Origin: VFMC01 sp044238435
Lineage (GTDB): Bacteria > Actinomycetota > Acidimicrobiia > Acidimicrobiales > Ilumatobacteraceae
DNA length: 63,462 bases
Assembly: GCA_044238435.1 (NCBI GenBank)
Contig: JBIIDH010000006.1
Location: forward strand, 1-63,462
Reading direction: 5' to 3'
In this document: in pieces, positions 35,078-42,537 of the stretch
Numbering within the stretch: position 1 is the stretch's first letter
Layout: every line of letters begins with the position of its first letter
The notes under the pieces: model-generated
The model's input: only the letters and a program-made list of their open reading frames with translations
Told to the model about the DNA's origin: nothing
The model's database searches: none
Program-made: the position numbers and the translations under genes

Positions 35078-36078
35078 CAGCGCCCGGCCGGCACCGCGAC
35101 GCTGTCGACCACTTCGCGTACGGCCTGCTCGGCCGTGAGGCCGCGAGAGGCGGCATCGGGCCGCACCACCACGCGGTGGGCGAGCACGGCGCCGGCTACC
35201 ACCTTCACATCGTCGGGGATGGCGTAGTCGCGGCCGTTGGCAGCAGCCCGCGAGCGCGTGGCCCGCGCCAATTGGAGCGTGGCACGCGGCGACAGCCCGA
35301 GGGTGAGTCCGGCGTGGCTGCGGCTCGCCTCGGCGATCGACACCAGGTAGGCCTTCAAGGCGTCGGCGAGGTGGACGGTGCGCACCACCTGCGACATGGC
35401 GGTGATCTCGGCCGCGGTGACCACTGGCTGCAGGGTGGTGAGCACCTCGGTGGCCCCGAGCGAGTCGAGGATCTGCATCTCGGCCTCGCGGCTGGGGTAG
35501 CCGAGCGACAGGCGCATCAGGAACCGGTCGAGCTGGCTCTCGGGCAGGCGGTACGTGCCCTCCTGCTCGACGGGGTTCTGGGTGGCCACCACCATGAACG
35601 GGTGGGGCAGCCGGTAGGTGCGCCCCTCGGCGCTGACCTGGCGTTCCTCCATGGCCTCGAGCAGCGCCGACTGGGTCTTCGGTGAGGCGCGGTTGATCTC
35701 GTCGGCCAGCACGATGTTGGCGAACAGCGGCCCGGGCTGGAACACGAAGCTCTCGGTCGAGCGCTGCAGGATGCTGACACCGATGAGGTCGGTGGGCAGC
35801 AGATCGGGGGTGAACTGCACACGCTTCCACGTGCAGTCGACCGACGCGGCGAGTGCTTTGGCGAGGCTGGTCTTGCCCACACCTGGAACGTCCTCGATGA
35901 GCAGATGGCCCTCGGCCAGCAGGCACATCAGCGCCAGGTCGATGACATCGCGCTTGCCGTGCACCACCTGGGCGATGTTGCTGCTGATGGCGTCGAACAG
36001 CGACGCGAAGGTGGTCGTCGTGACGCTGCCCGCCGGCGGTGCCACGGCGCCGGGCACTGCATCGTGCTGGGCCGTCAT
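35077..36078 (-). CDS. MoxR-family AAA+ ATPase
   Basis: A 333-residue cytosolic ATPase, probably a chaperone for maturation of the DUF58 and transglutaminase partners. Walker A is in EDVPGVGKTSLAK, Walker B in IVLADEINRASPK, with sensor 1 in VVATQNPVEQEGTYRLPE and the MoxR-specific RAAANGRDYAIPDDVK near the C-terminus. It heads the operon and diverges from the ROK kinase at 36123. Confidence 0.94.
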   Translation of the reverse strand: MTAQHDAVPGAVAPPAGSVTTTTFASLFDAISSNIAQVVHGKRDVIDLALMCLLAEGHLLIEDVPGVGKTSLAKALAASVDCTWKRVQFTPDLLPTDLIGVSILQRSTESFVFQPGPLFANIVLADEINRASPKTQSALLEAMEERQVSAEGRTYRLPHPFMVVATQNPVEQEGTYRLPESQLDRFLMRLSLGYPSREAEMQILDSLGATEVLTTLQPVVTAAEITAMSQVVRTVHLADALKAYLVSIAEASRSHAGLTLGLSPRATLQLARATRSRAAANGRDYAIPDDVKVVAGAVLAHRVVVRPDAASRGLTAEQAVREVVDSVAVPAGR

Positions 36079-36085
36079 GGGGTGG

Positions 36086-36091
36086 AGCGTA
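36086..36091 (-). promoter_or_regulatory. -10 box of the MoxR operon
   Basis: On the minus strand TACGCT ends 7 nt before the MoxR ATG. It lies back to back with the -10 of the divergent ROK gene, so the two promoters overlap within 44 nt. Confidence 0.5.
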
Positions 36092-36110
36092 GACGGCGGG
36101 GGAGCGCCGC

Positions 36111-36116
36111 TACTGT
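36111..36116 (+). promoter_or_regulatory. -10 box of the second ROK kinase gene
   Basis: TACTGT ends 6 nt before the GTG start at 36123, consistent with a leaderless transcript. Confidence 0.5.
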
Positions 36117-36122
36117 CGGGGC

Positions 36123-36989
36123 GTGCCCGATCTCTCGCTCGCCATCGACATCGGTGGCACCAAACTGGCTGCCGGCATCGTCGATGGCGCCGGAACGGTG
36201 CTGGTGCGCGACCGGGTGCCGACACCGGCGCGCGACGTGTGGCCAGCGGTCACTCGGCTGGTGCGCAGGGTGCTCGCCGCATCGCCGGAGCCGCCGGTGA
36301 ACTGCGGAATCGGGTGCGGCGGGCCGATGACCCCGGTCGACGGCACGGTGTCGCCGCTGCACATCCCGTCGTGGCGCCGCTTCGCGCTGCGCGAGTACGC
36401 CGAGCAACTCACCGGCCTGCCCGTGGTGGTCGACAACGATGCGAAGGCCCTTGCCCTGGCCGAGGCATGGCGGGGCGCGGCAATGGGTGTGAACGACTTC
36501 ATCGGTGTGGTGGTCGGTACCGGGGTGGGTGGCGGCATCGTCAGCCGCGGCCGGCTGCTGCAGGGCCGCCTCGGGAATGCCGGTCACATCGGTCACATCG
36601 TCGTCGAACCCGATGGCCGCCCCTGTCGGTGCGGCGGTTTCGGGTGTCTGGAGGCCTACTGCAGCGGTGTGGCCATCGAGGCAGAGACCGGTCGCTCGCC
36701 CCAGCGTGCCTCGTCCGTCATCCAGACCCGCACCGGCACGCTGGTGGGCCGGGCGCTGGCATCGGTCGGCGCGCTGGTCGACCTGCGCTTGGCCGTGGTG
36801 GGGGGCTCGGTGGCGCTCGGGTTCGGGCAGGCTTTCTTCGAGGCGGCCCAGGCCGAACTCGACGCCCGGGCCAAGTTGTCGTTCACGTCGGGGTTCCGTG
36901 TGGTGCCTGCCGCCCTGGGCAACGAGGCCCCGCTGGTGGGTGCCGCGGCGCTCGCCCGGTTCGCATCCGGTCCGGCTACCGGCGGGTAG
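36123..36989 (+). CDS. ROK-family sugar kinase
   Basis: A 288-residue kinase with the phosphate loop DIGGTKLAAG, VVDNDAKALALAEAW with the catalytic Asp, GTGVGGGIVS, GHIGHIVVEPDG and the zinc motif CRCGGFGCLEAYCSG. It is shorter than the ROK protein at 9207-10139 and clearly a different subfamily: after the zinc site a segment of the usual C-terminal lobe is compressed. Glucokinase or N-acetylmannosamine kinase-type activity is possible; the substrate cannot be fixed from sequence. Confidence 0.87.
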   Translation: MPDLSLAIDIGGTKLAAGIVDGAGTVLVRDRVPTPARDVWPAVTRLVRRVLAASPEPPVNCGIGCGGPMTPVDGTVSPLHIPSWRRFALREYAEQLTGLPVVVDNDAKALALAEAWRGAAMGVNDFIGVVVGTGVGGGIVSRGRLLQGRLGNAGHIGHIVVEPDGRPCRCGGFGCLEAYCSGVAIEAETGRSPQRASSVIQTRTGTLVGRALASVGALVDLRLAVVGGSVALGFGQAFFEAAQAELDARAKLSFTSGFRVVPAALGNEAPLVGAAALARFASGPATGG

Positions 36990-36992
36990 CAT
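36987..36992 (+). promoter_or_regulatory. -10 box for a leaderless acyl-CoA dehydrogenase transcript
   Basis: TAGCAT overlaps the ROK stop codon and ends 7 nt before the ATG at 37000. Confidence 0.5.
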
Positions 36993-36999
36993 CGGCGTC

Positions 37000-38214
37000 A
37001 TGCGCCCCACGTACACCGCTGAAGCCGAGGCCTACCGCGAGAAGGTGCAGGCCTTCCTCGCCGAGAAACTGCCGTCGAACTGGCACGGGATCGGTCGCCT
37101 CGATGGCGCCGATCTCGAGCACTTCGTCGGCGAGTGGCGCCAGACCCTGTTCGAGGGCGGGTACCTGGCCCCGGGCTGGCCGGTCGAGTTCGGTGGCGCC
37201 GGTCTGTCGGCGCTCGAACAGGTCATCATCGGTGAGGAGTTCGCCAAGGCCGGTGTGCCCACCGGTGGCCCGAACGACGTGTTCGGCATCCAGATGCTCG
37301 GCAACACCCTGCTGCAGTGGGGCACCGACGAGCAGAAGCAGTACTACCTGCCGCGCATCCTGTCGGGCGCCGACGTGTGGTGCCAGGGCTACTCGGAACC
37401 CAATGCTGGCAGCGACCTGTCGAACCTGGGTCTGCGTGCGCAACTCGACGGCGACCAGTGGATCCTGAACGGCCAGAAGATCTGGACCTCGGCCGGTCAC
37501 CTCGCCGACCACATCTTCACCCTCGCCCGCACCGACCCCGATGCGCCCCGCCACAAGGGCATCTCGTTCCTGCTCGTCGACATGCGCCAGCCCGGCGTCG
37601 AGGTGCGCCCCATCCGCATGATCTCGGGCGAGAGCGAATTCAACGAGGTGTTCTACACCGATGCCGTCACCCCCAAGCACGAAGTGGTCGGTGGGGTGAA
37701 CAACGGCTGGGCCGTGGCCATGACGCTGCTGGGTTTCGAGCGCGGTGAGGCGGCGGCCACCCTGCCCATCCGCTTCCAGGCCGAACTCGACCGGCTGTTC
37801 CTGCTGGCAAAGCAGCACGGTGTGGCCGACGACCCGCGCATCCGTCAGCGGCTGGCCCAGTGCTACGCCAAGGTGCAGATCATGCGCTTCAACGGCATGC
37901 GGGTGCTCACCCGTTTCCTCGCCGGCCACCACCCCGGCCCCGACGGCGCCATCTCGAAGCTGTACTGGAGCGAGTACCACAAGGAGCTCACCGAACTGTC
38001 GATCGACATCCTCGGTGCTGCGGCAATGGCCCCCGAGGGCCGCCGCCCGTCGAGTGCTTTCCAGACCGACGACGCCGGTGCCCCCAACAGCACCTGGAGC
38101 TGGGTGGGCACCTTCCTCAATGCCCGCGCCGGCACCATCTACGCCGGGTCGTCGCAGATCCAGCGCAACATCATCGGCGAGATGGTGCTGGGCCTGCCGA
38201 AGGAGCCCCGCTGA
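37000..38214 (+). CDS. acyl-CoA dehydrogenase family protein
   Basis: A 404-residue flavoprotein of the FadE type. Family marks are QGYSEPNAGSDLSNL, NGQKIWTSAGH, the FAD-binding middle region and a C-terminal QIQRNIIGEMVLGLP. The catalytic glutamate of medium-chain enzymes lies in IYEGTxQIQR; here the segment reads IYAGSSQIQR, with Ala in its place. The base may come from another helix, as in isovaleryl-CoA dehydrogenase, or the protein may need a partner, as in heteromeric mycobacterial FadE pairs. No second FadE gene is adjacent. Substrate unknown. Confidence 0.9.
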   Translation: MRPTYTAEAEAYREKVQAFLAEKLPSNWHGIGRLDGADLEHFVGEWRQTLFEGGYLAPGWPVEFGGAGLSALEQVIIGEEFAKAGVPTGGPNDVFGIQMLGNTLLQWGTDEQKQYYLPRILSGADVWCQGYSEPNAGSDLSNLGLRAQLDGDQWILNGQKIWTSAGHLADHIFTLARTDPDAPRHKGISFLLVDMRQPGVEVRPIRMISGESEFNEVFYTDAVTPKHEVVGGVNNGWAVAMTLLGFERGEAAATLPIRFQAELDRLFLLAKQHGVADDPRIRQRLAQCYAKVQIMRFNGMRVLTRFLAGHHPGPDGAISKLYWSEYHKELTELSIDILGAAAMAPEGRRPSSAFQTDDAGAPNSTWSWVGTFLNARAGTIYAGSSQIQRNIIGEMVLGLPKEPR

Positions 38215-38474
38215 GTTCGCGCCGTGTCGGCCTGCGGCAGTGGCTGGCCGTTGCCGGTGCGGTCGCGGCACGGCCGCGCCTGTGGCCCGAAGCGGTCGGG
38301 CAGATGACGCGTCTGGCCCGCACGGGCTGGTGGCGGCATCGGCCGTTCCTGCCTCTGCCGGGCGGCGACTACCTCGAGTTCCGGCTAGTCACCCAGTACG
38401 GCGACGAGCATCATCCGCCCACCCCATCGGATGTGGTGGACTACCTCGCATGGTGTGCACGGGTCAGGCCATGA
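38211..38474 (+). CDS. small basic conserved protein, possible CTG start
   Basis: An 87-residue reading frame with Trp/Arg-rich helices (RLARTGWWRHRPFLPLPGGDYLEF, split at WWRHRPF) and a C-terminal SDVVDYLAWCARVR. This pattern resembles a short protein I associate with actinobacterial genomes. The only in-frame codon near the preceding gene that could start the whole domain is CTG 38211, overlapping the dehydrogenase stop as CTGA; the first ATG (38304) would cut off the first 31 residues. Function unknown. Confidence 0.6.
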   Translation: MSSRRVGLRQWLAVAGAVAARPRLWPEAVGQMTRLARTGWWRHRPFLPLPGGDYLEFRLVTQYGDEHHPPTPSDVVDYLAWCARVRP

Positions 38475-38518
38475 CCGATCCAGGCCCTCTCGACCGGGGC
38501 GGCAGGTAGGCCGTCGTC

Positions 38519-39016
38519 ATGTCGAGCGCGCTTGTGCTGAATGCCTCGTACGAGCCGCTCTCGGTGGTGCCCGCCCGTCGCGCCGTGTGCCTGGTCATCG
38601 CCGACAAGGCCGAGATCGTCGAGACCGACGGGTCGTTCCTGCATGCTGCGACGGTCGCCTTCCCCAGTCCGCTGGTCATCCGGCTGCGCACGATGGTGCG
38701 AGTTCCGTTCCATCGCCGAACCTCGTTGTCGCGTCGGGCCCTGTTCGCGCGCGACGAGCACCGCTGTCAGTACTGCGGTGCGGTCGCCGACTCCATCGAC
38801 CACATCGTCCCGAAGTCGCGGGGTGGCGCCCATTCGTGGGAGAACGTGGCCGCGGCGTGTCGGCCCTGCAACCTCGCCAAGCGCGACCGTACGCCCGACG
38901 AGGCCGGTATGCGCCTGGCCCGTCCGGCCCGTGCGCCGCGTGAACTCACCTGGGTGTCGGTGGCGGTGCCGCGTGTGCCCGAGGCGTGGAAGCCGTACCT
39001 CGCCTTCGCGAGCTGA
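38519..39016 (+). CDS. HNH endonuclease
   Basis: A 165-residue protein of the actinobacterial HNH family that opens with LVLNASYEPL. The HNH fold is marked by CQYCG, the SIDHIVPKSRGG core with its metal-binding Asp-His, WENVAAACRPCN and the final Lys/Arg. Two CxxC pairs bind structural zinc. It stands alone as a housekeeping-type HNH protein, without methylase or phage genes nearby, so it is not evidence of a restriction system. Biological target unknown. Confidence 0.9.
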   Translation: MSSALVLNASYEPLSVVPARRAVCLVIADKAEIVETDGSFLHAATVAFPSPLVIRLRTMVRVPFHRRTSLSRRALFARDEHRCQYCGAVADSIDHIVPKSRGGAHSWENVAAACRPCNLAKRDRTPDEAGMRLARPARAPRELTWVSVAVPRVPEAWKPYLAFAS

Positions 39017-39031
39017 GTCGGGTCGAGTCGC

Positions 39032-39697
39032 ATGAGCACACCGGCAGGATGGACGATCGAGCACGCCTCGGGGTCGGCGTCGGCGTTCCATGGGTGGGAA
39101 CCAGAGCCAGGGGCGGGGCGGCTGGCCCGCTGGTTCAGCGTCGACGCGCCCGCGCTCGTGTTGGGCTCGGCACAGCGCGACGACGTGGTCGATGCCGACG
39201 CCTGCGCGGCGGCCGGGGTGGAGGTGGTGCGTCGTCGAAGTGGCGGGGGAGCAGTGCTGCTGCTGCCGGGCGAGGTGACCTGGCTCGATGTGGTGGTACC
39301 CGCCGGCGATCCGCTGTGGATCGACGACGTCGGCCGGTCGATGCTGTGGTTCGGTGAGGCCTGGGCGGGCGCGCTGCGGGCGCTCGGCGAACCAGACGTC
39401 GCCGTACATCGCGGAGCGATGCGGTCGAGCGAGTGGTCGCGGCTGGTGTGCTTCGACGGGCTGGGGCCCGGTGAGGTCACCGTCGGGGGCAGCAAGACGG
39501 TGGGCATCAGCCAGCGGCGCACGCGGGCATGGGCGCGTCTCCAGGCTGCCGTGTACCACCGGTGGCGGCCCGAGGTGCTGCTCGGGTTGCTTCGTGGGTC
39601 GGTACCCGAACTCGACGAGCTGCAGTCGGTACATGTCGTGCCCGACGCCGAGGCGCTGATGGCGGCGATGGTCCATCAGCTGCCGCCCCTCGTCTGA
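39032..39697 (+). CDS. lipoate-protein ligase-like protein (BPL/LplA/LipB fold)
   Basis: A 221-residue protein with the BPL_LplA_LipB-type core RRRSGGGAVLLLPGEVTWLD (glycine-rich lipoyl/adenylate site), and GGSKTVGISQRRTR, which matches the G-x-K-x-x-GIxQ region with the binding Lys. Shorter than LplA (about 330), close to the size of octanoyltransferases such as LipM/LipL. No Cys lies at the usual LipM acyl-enzyme position that I can identify, so ligase or transferase activity is left open. Confidence 0.75.
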   Translation: MSTPAGWTIEHASGSASAFHGWEPEPGAGRLARWFSVDAPALVLGSAQRDDVVDADACAAAGVEVVRRRSGGGAVLLLPGEVTWLDVVVPAGDPLWIDDVGRSMLWFGEAWAGALRALGEPDVAVHRGAMRSSEWSRLVCFDGLGPGEVTVGGSKTVGISQRRTRAWARLQAAVYHRWRPEVLLGLLRGSVPELDELQSVHVVPDAEALMAAMVHQLPPLV

Positions 39698-39738
39698 GCG
39701 ACGCTTGCCAAGGTCGACAAAAGCCGTGATCATTCGTC

Positions 39739-41379
39739 ATGGCACGTCATCTGAAGTCCGCCGCCCTCATCACGGTTGTGTTCTTGGTCGCGTCGTGCGC
39801 GGGCGGCTCTCGCGTGCCACAGGCGACGCGGTCGTCGGTTGATGCGTCGATCTCATCCGTCGGCGGGTCCGCTGATCAGGCCGAAGTTCGCGCACAGATG
39901 GAGGCGGCTTTGGCGTCGTTCGATCCCAATGACATCGACGGTGCGATCGCGACAGTGCGCGACCTCGACCGGCGTTCGGAGTTGGCGTTGGCCGATCTCG
40001 AAGGGATGACCGAAGTGCTCGGTGGTGCGGATGCAATGGCGAAAGCGTTCGACGAAGCCGATGCCAGCGTGGACGGGCTCGCTGAGTTGTTGTCCGAGCC
40101 GGTCCGCTTCGGGTTCCGTCGCATCGAGGCTGCGGAACCGTCAGTCGGTATGGGACTGTTCGGCGGTTTCATGCTCGTCGCAGCTGGCGCTGATTTGGCG
40201 GTCAACTCGACGAACGACGGAAGCACCGGTAGTGCCACGCTCACCGACACCGGGAGTCGCGTCGCGACCATCGAGGCGACTGCCGACTCGGCACAGGTGA
40301 CAATGGACGTTGCGCACGAGGGCAATGGGCTGGCCACCAACCTCAAGGCGGTCGTCGATATCTCTCCATGCCCGGACGCGAACGGGCAGTTCGAGATCGA
40401 AGCGACCATCGACACCACATCCACTGTGACCGGCACCTCGAAGGGCCAGCGTGGCGAACTGAAGGTGAAGGTCACCGGCTGGGTCGACGACAATGCCATG
40501 TTGGTTTCCGATACGACGGACGTGCGCTTCAAGCGCAGTGGGTTGGCCTGGGGGGCGTTTGTCGACACCAGTGTGCGGTTCAGTTCCCAGGGGGAGTACT
40601 CGACAAAGCTCGAGGACTTCAACTGGTTCACGACCACCCCCGAGCAGATCAACGAGAACCTCAAGACCACCGTCGGCTGGGGAGCAATCGTCAGAAACTT
40701 CCTGCTCAAACCCGCCGTATCGGCGCTCCAATCGGGACGTTGCGTCACCATCTCGTATGACGTCTCGCCGGGCACCGATGGGCTGGCGCCGTCGAGCGCC
40801 GCCACGATCACCGCAACGGCTCGCGCCAAGAAGGATGGGGAACCCGCCGGAGGCACCATCTCGGCGCAGCTCTCCTCCGGAGGGCAGTCCGTCAACCCGT
40901 CGTCGACCCCGGTGCCGCCGATCGCCACGTTCACCTACACCGCGCCCTCCGAGGCCGGTATGGGCGGAACGGTCTCGTTGGAAGCGCGATCGCGGCGGGG
41001 TGTCGGCAAGGCCGACATCGTGTTCACCACGGTGTCCCGCTCCACGTATCTGGTCGATGCGATGTGGGGCGATTTCGCGCTGAGCGGCTCGATCTGCGGG
41101 ACCGGTCGGCCGTTCCGGTTGGATGCAACCAGCTCGTATGGCTCGCTCATCATGAACTTCACCTGGACGGGCGAGACCGCCGGGTCGATCGACTTCGCTG
41201 GAATTGTTGCCGAGGCCGACATCACTGGGACTGGCACCTTCGTCGTGGATGTCGACGGGGAGGGCGGCACGCTGTCGATAACGACGAACGGCACCGGCGT
41301 GATGGGGGGCTTCGAGGTGCCGACGTTCGTGGACTCGTCGACATTTCCACTCCAATCGGGCGGCGCCTGTCAAGGGTAG
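39739..41379 (+). CDS. lineage-specific secreted lipoprotein
   Basis: A 546-residue protein with a signal peptide and lipobox (VFLVASC, Cys 20). Residues 40-140 are helical and acidic; 140-340 look beta-rich with Thr/Ser/Asp; about 345-450 resemble an Ig-like or Big domain (SSAATITATARAKKDGEPA, FTYTAPSE); the C-terminal 90 residues are again beta-rich with two Cys (SICGTG and GGACQG). Codon choice is visibly less GC-skewed than in its neighbours (TTG, GAT, AAT are frequent), which suggests later acquisition. No family recognised. It lies between a housekeeping gene and the mraZ promoter region. Confidence 0.75.
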   Translation: MARHLKSAALITVVFLVASCAGGSRVPQATRSSVDASISSVGGSADQAEVRAQMEAALASFDPNDIDGAIATVRDLDRRSELALADLEGMTEVLGGADAMAKAFDEADASVDGLAELLSEPVRFGFRRIEAAEPSVGMGLFGGFMLVAAGADLAVNSTNDGSTGSATLTDTGSRVATIEATADSAQVTMDVAHEGNGLATNLKAVVDISPCPDANGQFEIEATIDTTSTVTGTSKGQRGELKVKVTGWVDDNAMLVSDTTDVRFKRSGLAWGAFVDTSVRFSSQGEYSTKLEDFNWFTTTPEQINENLKTTVGWGAIVRNFLLKPAVSALQSGRCVTISYDVSPGTDGLAPSSAATITATARAKKDGEPAGGTISAQLSSGGQSVNPSSTPVPPIATFTYTAPSEAGMGGTVSLEARSRRGVGKADIVFTTVSRSTYLVDAMWGDFALSGSICGTGRPFRLDATSSYGSLIMNFTWTGETAGSIDFAGIVAEADITGTGTFVVDVDGEGGTLSITTNGTGVMGGFEVPTFVDSSTFPLQSGGACQG

Positions 41380-41708
41380 TAGTGCCTGCGCCGTGTTGTG
41401 TGGTGGCGGAGTCATCGGGGATGATTCCGGCAGTGATCGTGCGTTGCTCAGCTGCGGAAGTGCGCTTCCCCGCTCTGGCCGGCTGATGTCGTAGCGGCAG
41501 CCATCCTGACTGCCCGTGGCGGTGAGGCGTACGTCCTCATCGGGTGCTGACGCACCAGGGATCAGTTCCGCTCCGGCGCGCCGTCTCACCCTGTGTGCGT
41601 TCTGCTCACGGCAGTCCGGGCCATCTGGCGAAGCCTTCGGATCCTGTGGCGAGGCCGTTCCCGAATGCGCGACGGCGCGTGCTCCGTCGCGCTCCCGGTG
41701 GGGTCGGG
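41380..41708. other. gene-poor stretch upstream of the MraZ boxes
   Basis: About 330 nt without a convincing gene. A 70-codon frame at 41516-41728 has a single CxxC but low-complexity Ser/Arg/Gly composition and no ribosome binding site; I regard it as chance. The base composition resembles the preceding lipoprotein gene more than the dcw genes. Confidence 0.6.
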
Positions 41709-41797
41709 TGGGGGAGTTGGGGGAGTGAAAAGGGGGAAAGTGGGGAAAAGAGTTGACAAGTGGGGGGCTGTGGGGGAAGAATGGGGGCCATGTGGGG
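41709..41797 (+). promoter_or_regulatory. MraZ operator: array of TGGGG boxes at about 10-nt spacing
   Basis: TGGGG begins at 41709, 41718, 41741, 41761, 41771, 41782 and 41793, with AGGGGG at 41732 keeping the phase. The last four are 10-11 nt apart, one helical turn. Characterised MraZ sites in other bacteria are direct TGGGN repeats with this spacing. The array overlaps the promoter, so MraZ binding should repress its own cluster. Confidence 0.85.
41753..41782 (+). promoter_or_regulatory. dcw cluster promoter
   Basis: A perfect TTGACA (41753-41758) and AAGAAT (41777-41782) spaced 18 nt apart. Two TGGGG boxes lie inside the spacer and a third starts at the last base of the -10 hexamer. Transcription would start near 41790, about 40 nt before mraZ. 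Confidence 0.7.
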
Positions 41798-41828
41798 TGC
41801 CGTGGCGATCGCAGCGAGGTGGTGGTAG

Positions 41829-42251
41829 GTGCTGTTCGTCGGCACCCACGAGCGCCAGCTCGACGACAAGGGCCGCCTGGCATTGCCGGCGGCCTTTCGC
41901 GCGCACCTCGGCGAGCACTGCTACCTGGTGTTCGGCGACGACCAGTGCGTGAACGTGGTGCCCGCCGCCACGTTCGAACAGATGGCCGAGCAGCTCATGG
42001 CCCGCGTCGAACGCGGCGAGGTGTCGCTGCAGCGTCAGCGCGCCGTGTCGTCGAGCGCGACGCTCGTCACCGTCGACAAGCAGGGCCGCGTCAGCATCGA
42101 CGAGAAGCTGCGTGCGTACGCCGGGCTCGCCACCGAACAGCGTGTGGTGATCTCGGGCAACTTCCGAGTGATCGAACTCTGGTCGCCCGAGCGCTTCGCC
42201 CAGGTGAACGCCGCTGGTACCAGCGATCTCGCCGGGCAGGTCGTCCAATGA
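41829..42251 (+). CDS. mraZ: transcriptional regulator MraZ
   Basis: Repressor of the division and cell-wall cluster, first gene of the operon. The 140-residue protein has two SpoVT/AbrB-like halves, each with the family DxKGRxxxP or DKQGRxxI core (LDDKGRLALPAAFR and VDKQGRVSIDEKLR), and assembles as a ring in known cases. It starts at GTG 41829 behind a GAGGTGG ribosome binding site. The direct TGGGG repeats upstream are its expected target. Confidence 0.96.
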   Translation: MLFVGTHERQLDDKGRLALPAAFRAHLGEHCYLVFGDDQCVNVVPAATFEQMAEQLMARVERGEVSLQRQRAVSSSATLVTVDKQGRVSIDEKLRAYAGLATEQRVVISGNFRVIELWSPERFAQVNAAGTSDLAGQVVQ

Positions 42252-42301
42252 GCACGAAGGAGGGCCGAGGCACCGAGCCGACGGCGCAGCCGCGGCGATG
42301 A
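42248..42301 (+). CDS. 17-codon reading frame coupled to the mraZ stop
   Basis: ATG 42248 overlaps the mraZ stop (ATGA) and runs 17 codons to a TGA that itself overlaps the next ATG (42298). It contains AAGGAGG. It could be a leader peptide that carries ribosomes through the region, or coincidence. Confidence 0.25.
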   Translation: MSTKEGRGTEPTAQPRR

Positions 42302-42537
42302 AACACACGATCGATACGAATCACCCGACACCTCATGTCACCCGCCAGCCTCGCTGGAGTGGTGATCGAGCCTCCTGGCTCGCCTGCAGTTCGTCGGCCG
42401 GCAAGATGGTCAGCCCCACTCCGCCCGCTTGCCGTCTCGTCGACCGGGGAGACATCCCGGCGACACCCGCCGACCGGCGAACTGCAGACGAGCCGGGAAC
42501 CAGCCCGGCGCCGCAGCCCGTCGGGTTCCTCCGATGA
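42298..42537 (+). CDS. 79-codon reading frame spanning the rsmH leader
   Basis: Starts on the previous stop (ATGA) and ends on the rsmH start (ATGA at 42534). The predicted peptide is Pro/Ser/Arg-rich and looks like translated RNA structure rather than a folded protein. It covers the whole structured leader described separately. Confidence 0.25.
   Translation: MKHTIDTNHPTPHVTRQPRWSGDRASWLACSSSAGKMVSPTPPACRLVDRGDIPATPADRRTADEPGTSPAPQPVGFLR
42345..42509 (+). ncRNA. structured leader between mraZ and rsmH (candidate mraW-type RNA motif)
   Basis: Four helices can be drawn: CCAGC/GCTGG at 42345-42357; a perfect 6-bp hairpin with a TCCT loop at 42367-42382; a long helix of 42384-42402 with 42469-42487 (19 positions, one G-U pair and one mismatch) enclosing a hairpin at 42444-42460; and GCCGGG/CCCGGC at 42492-42509. 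A conserved RNA structure called the mraW motif is known upstream of this gene in actinobacteria; position and complexity fit, though I cannot check the consensus. Confidence 0.6.

Noticed and set aside
38519..39016. HNH endonuclease as part of a defence or mobile system
   Set aside because: It belongs to a common stand-alone actinobacterial family and has no methylase, helicase, integrase or toxin-antitoxin neighbour.
41516..41728. 70-codon frame with CAFC upstream of mraZ
   Set aside because: One isolated CxxC, low-complexity composition, no ribosome binding site, and its end runs into the MraZ boxes.
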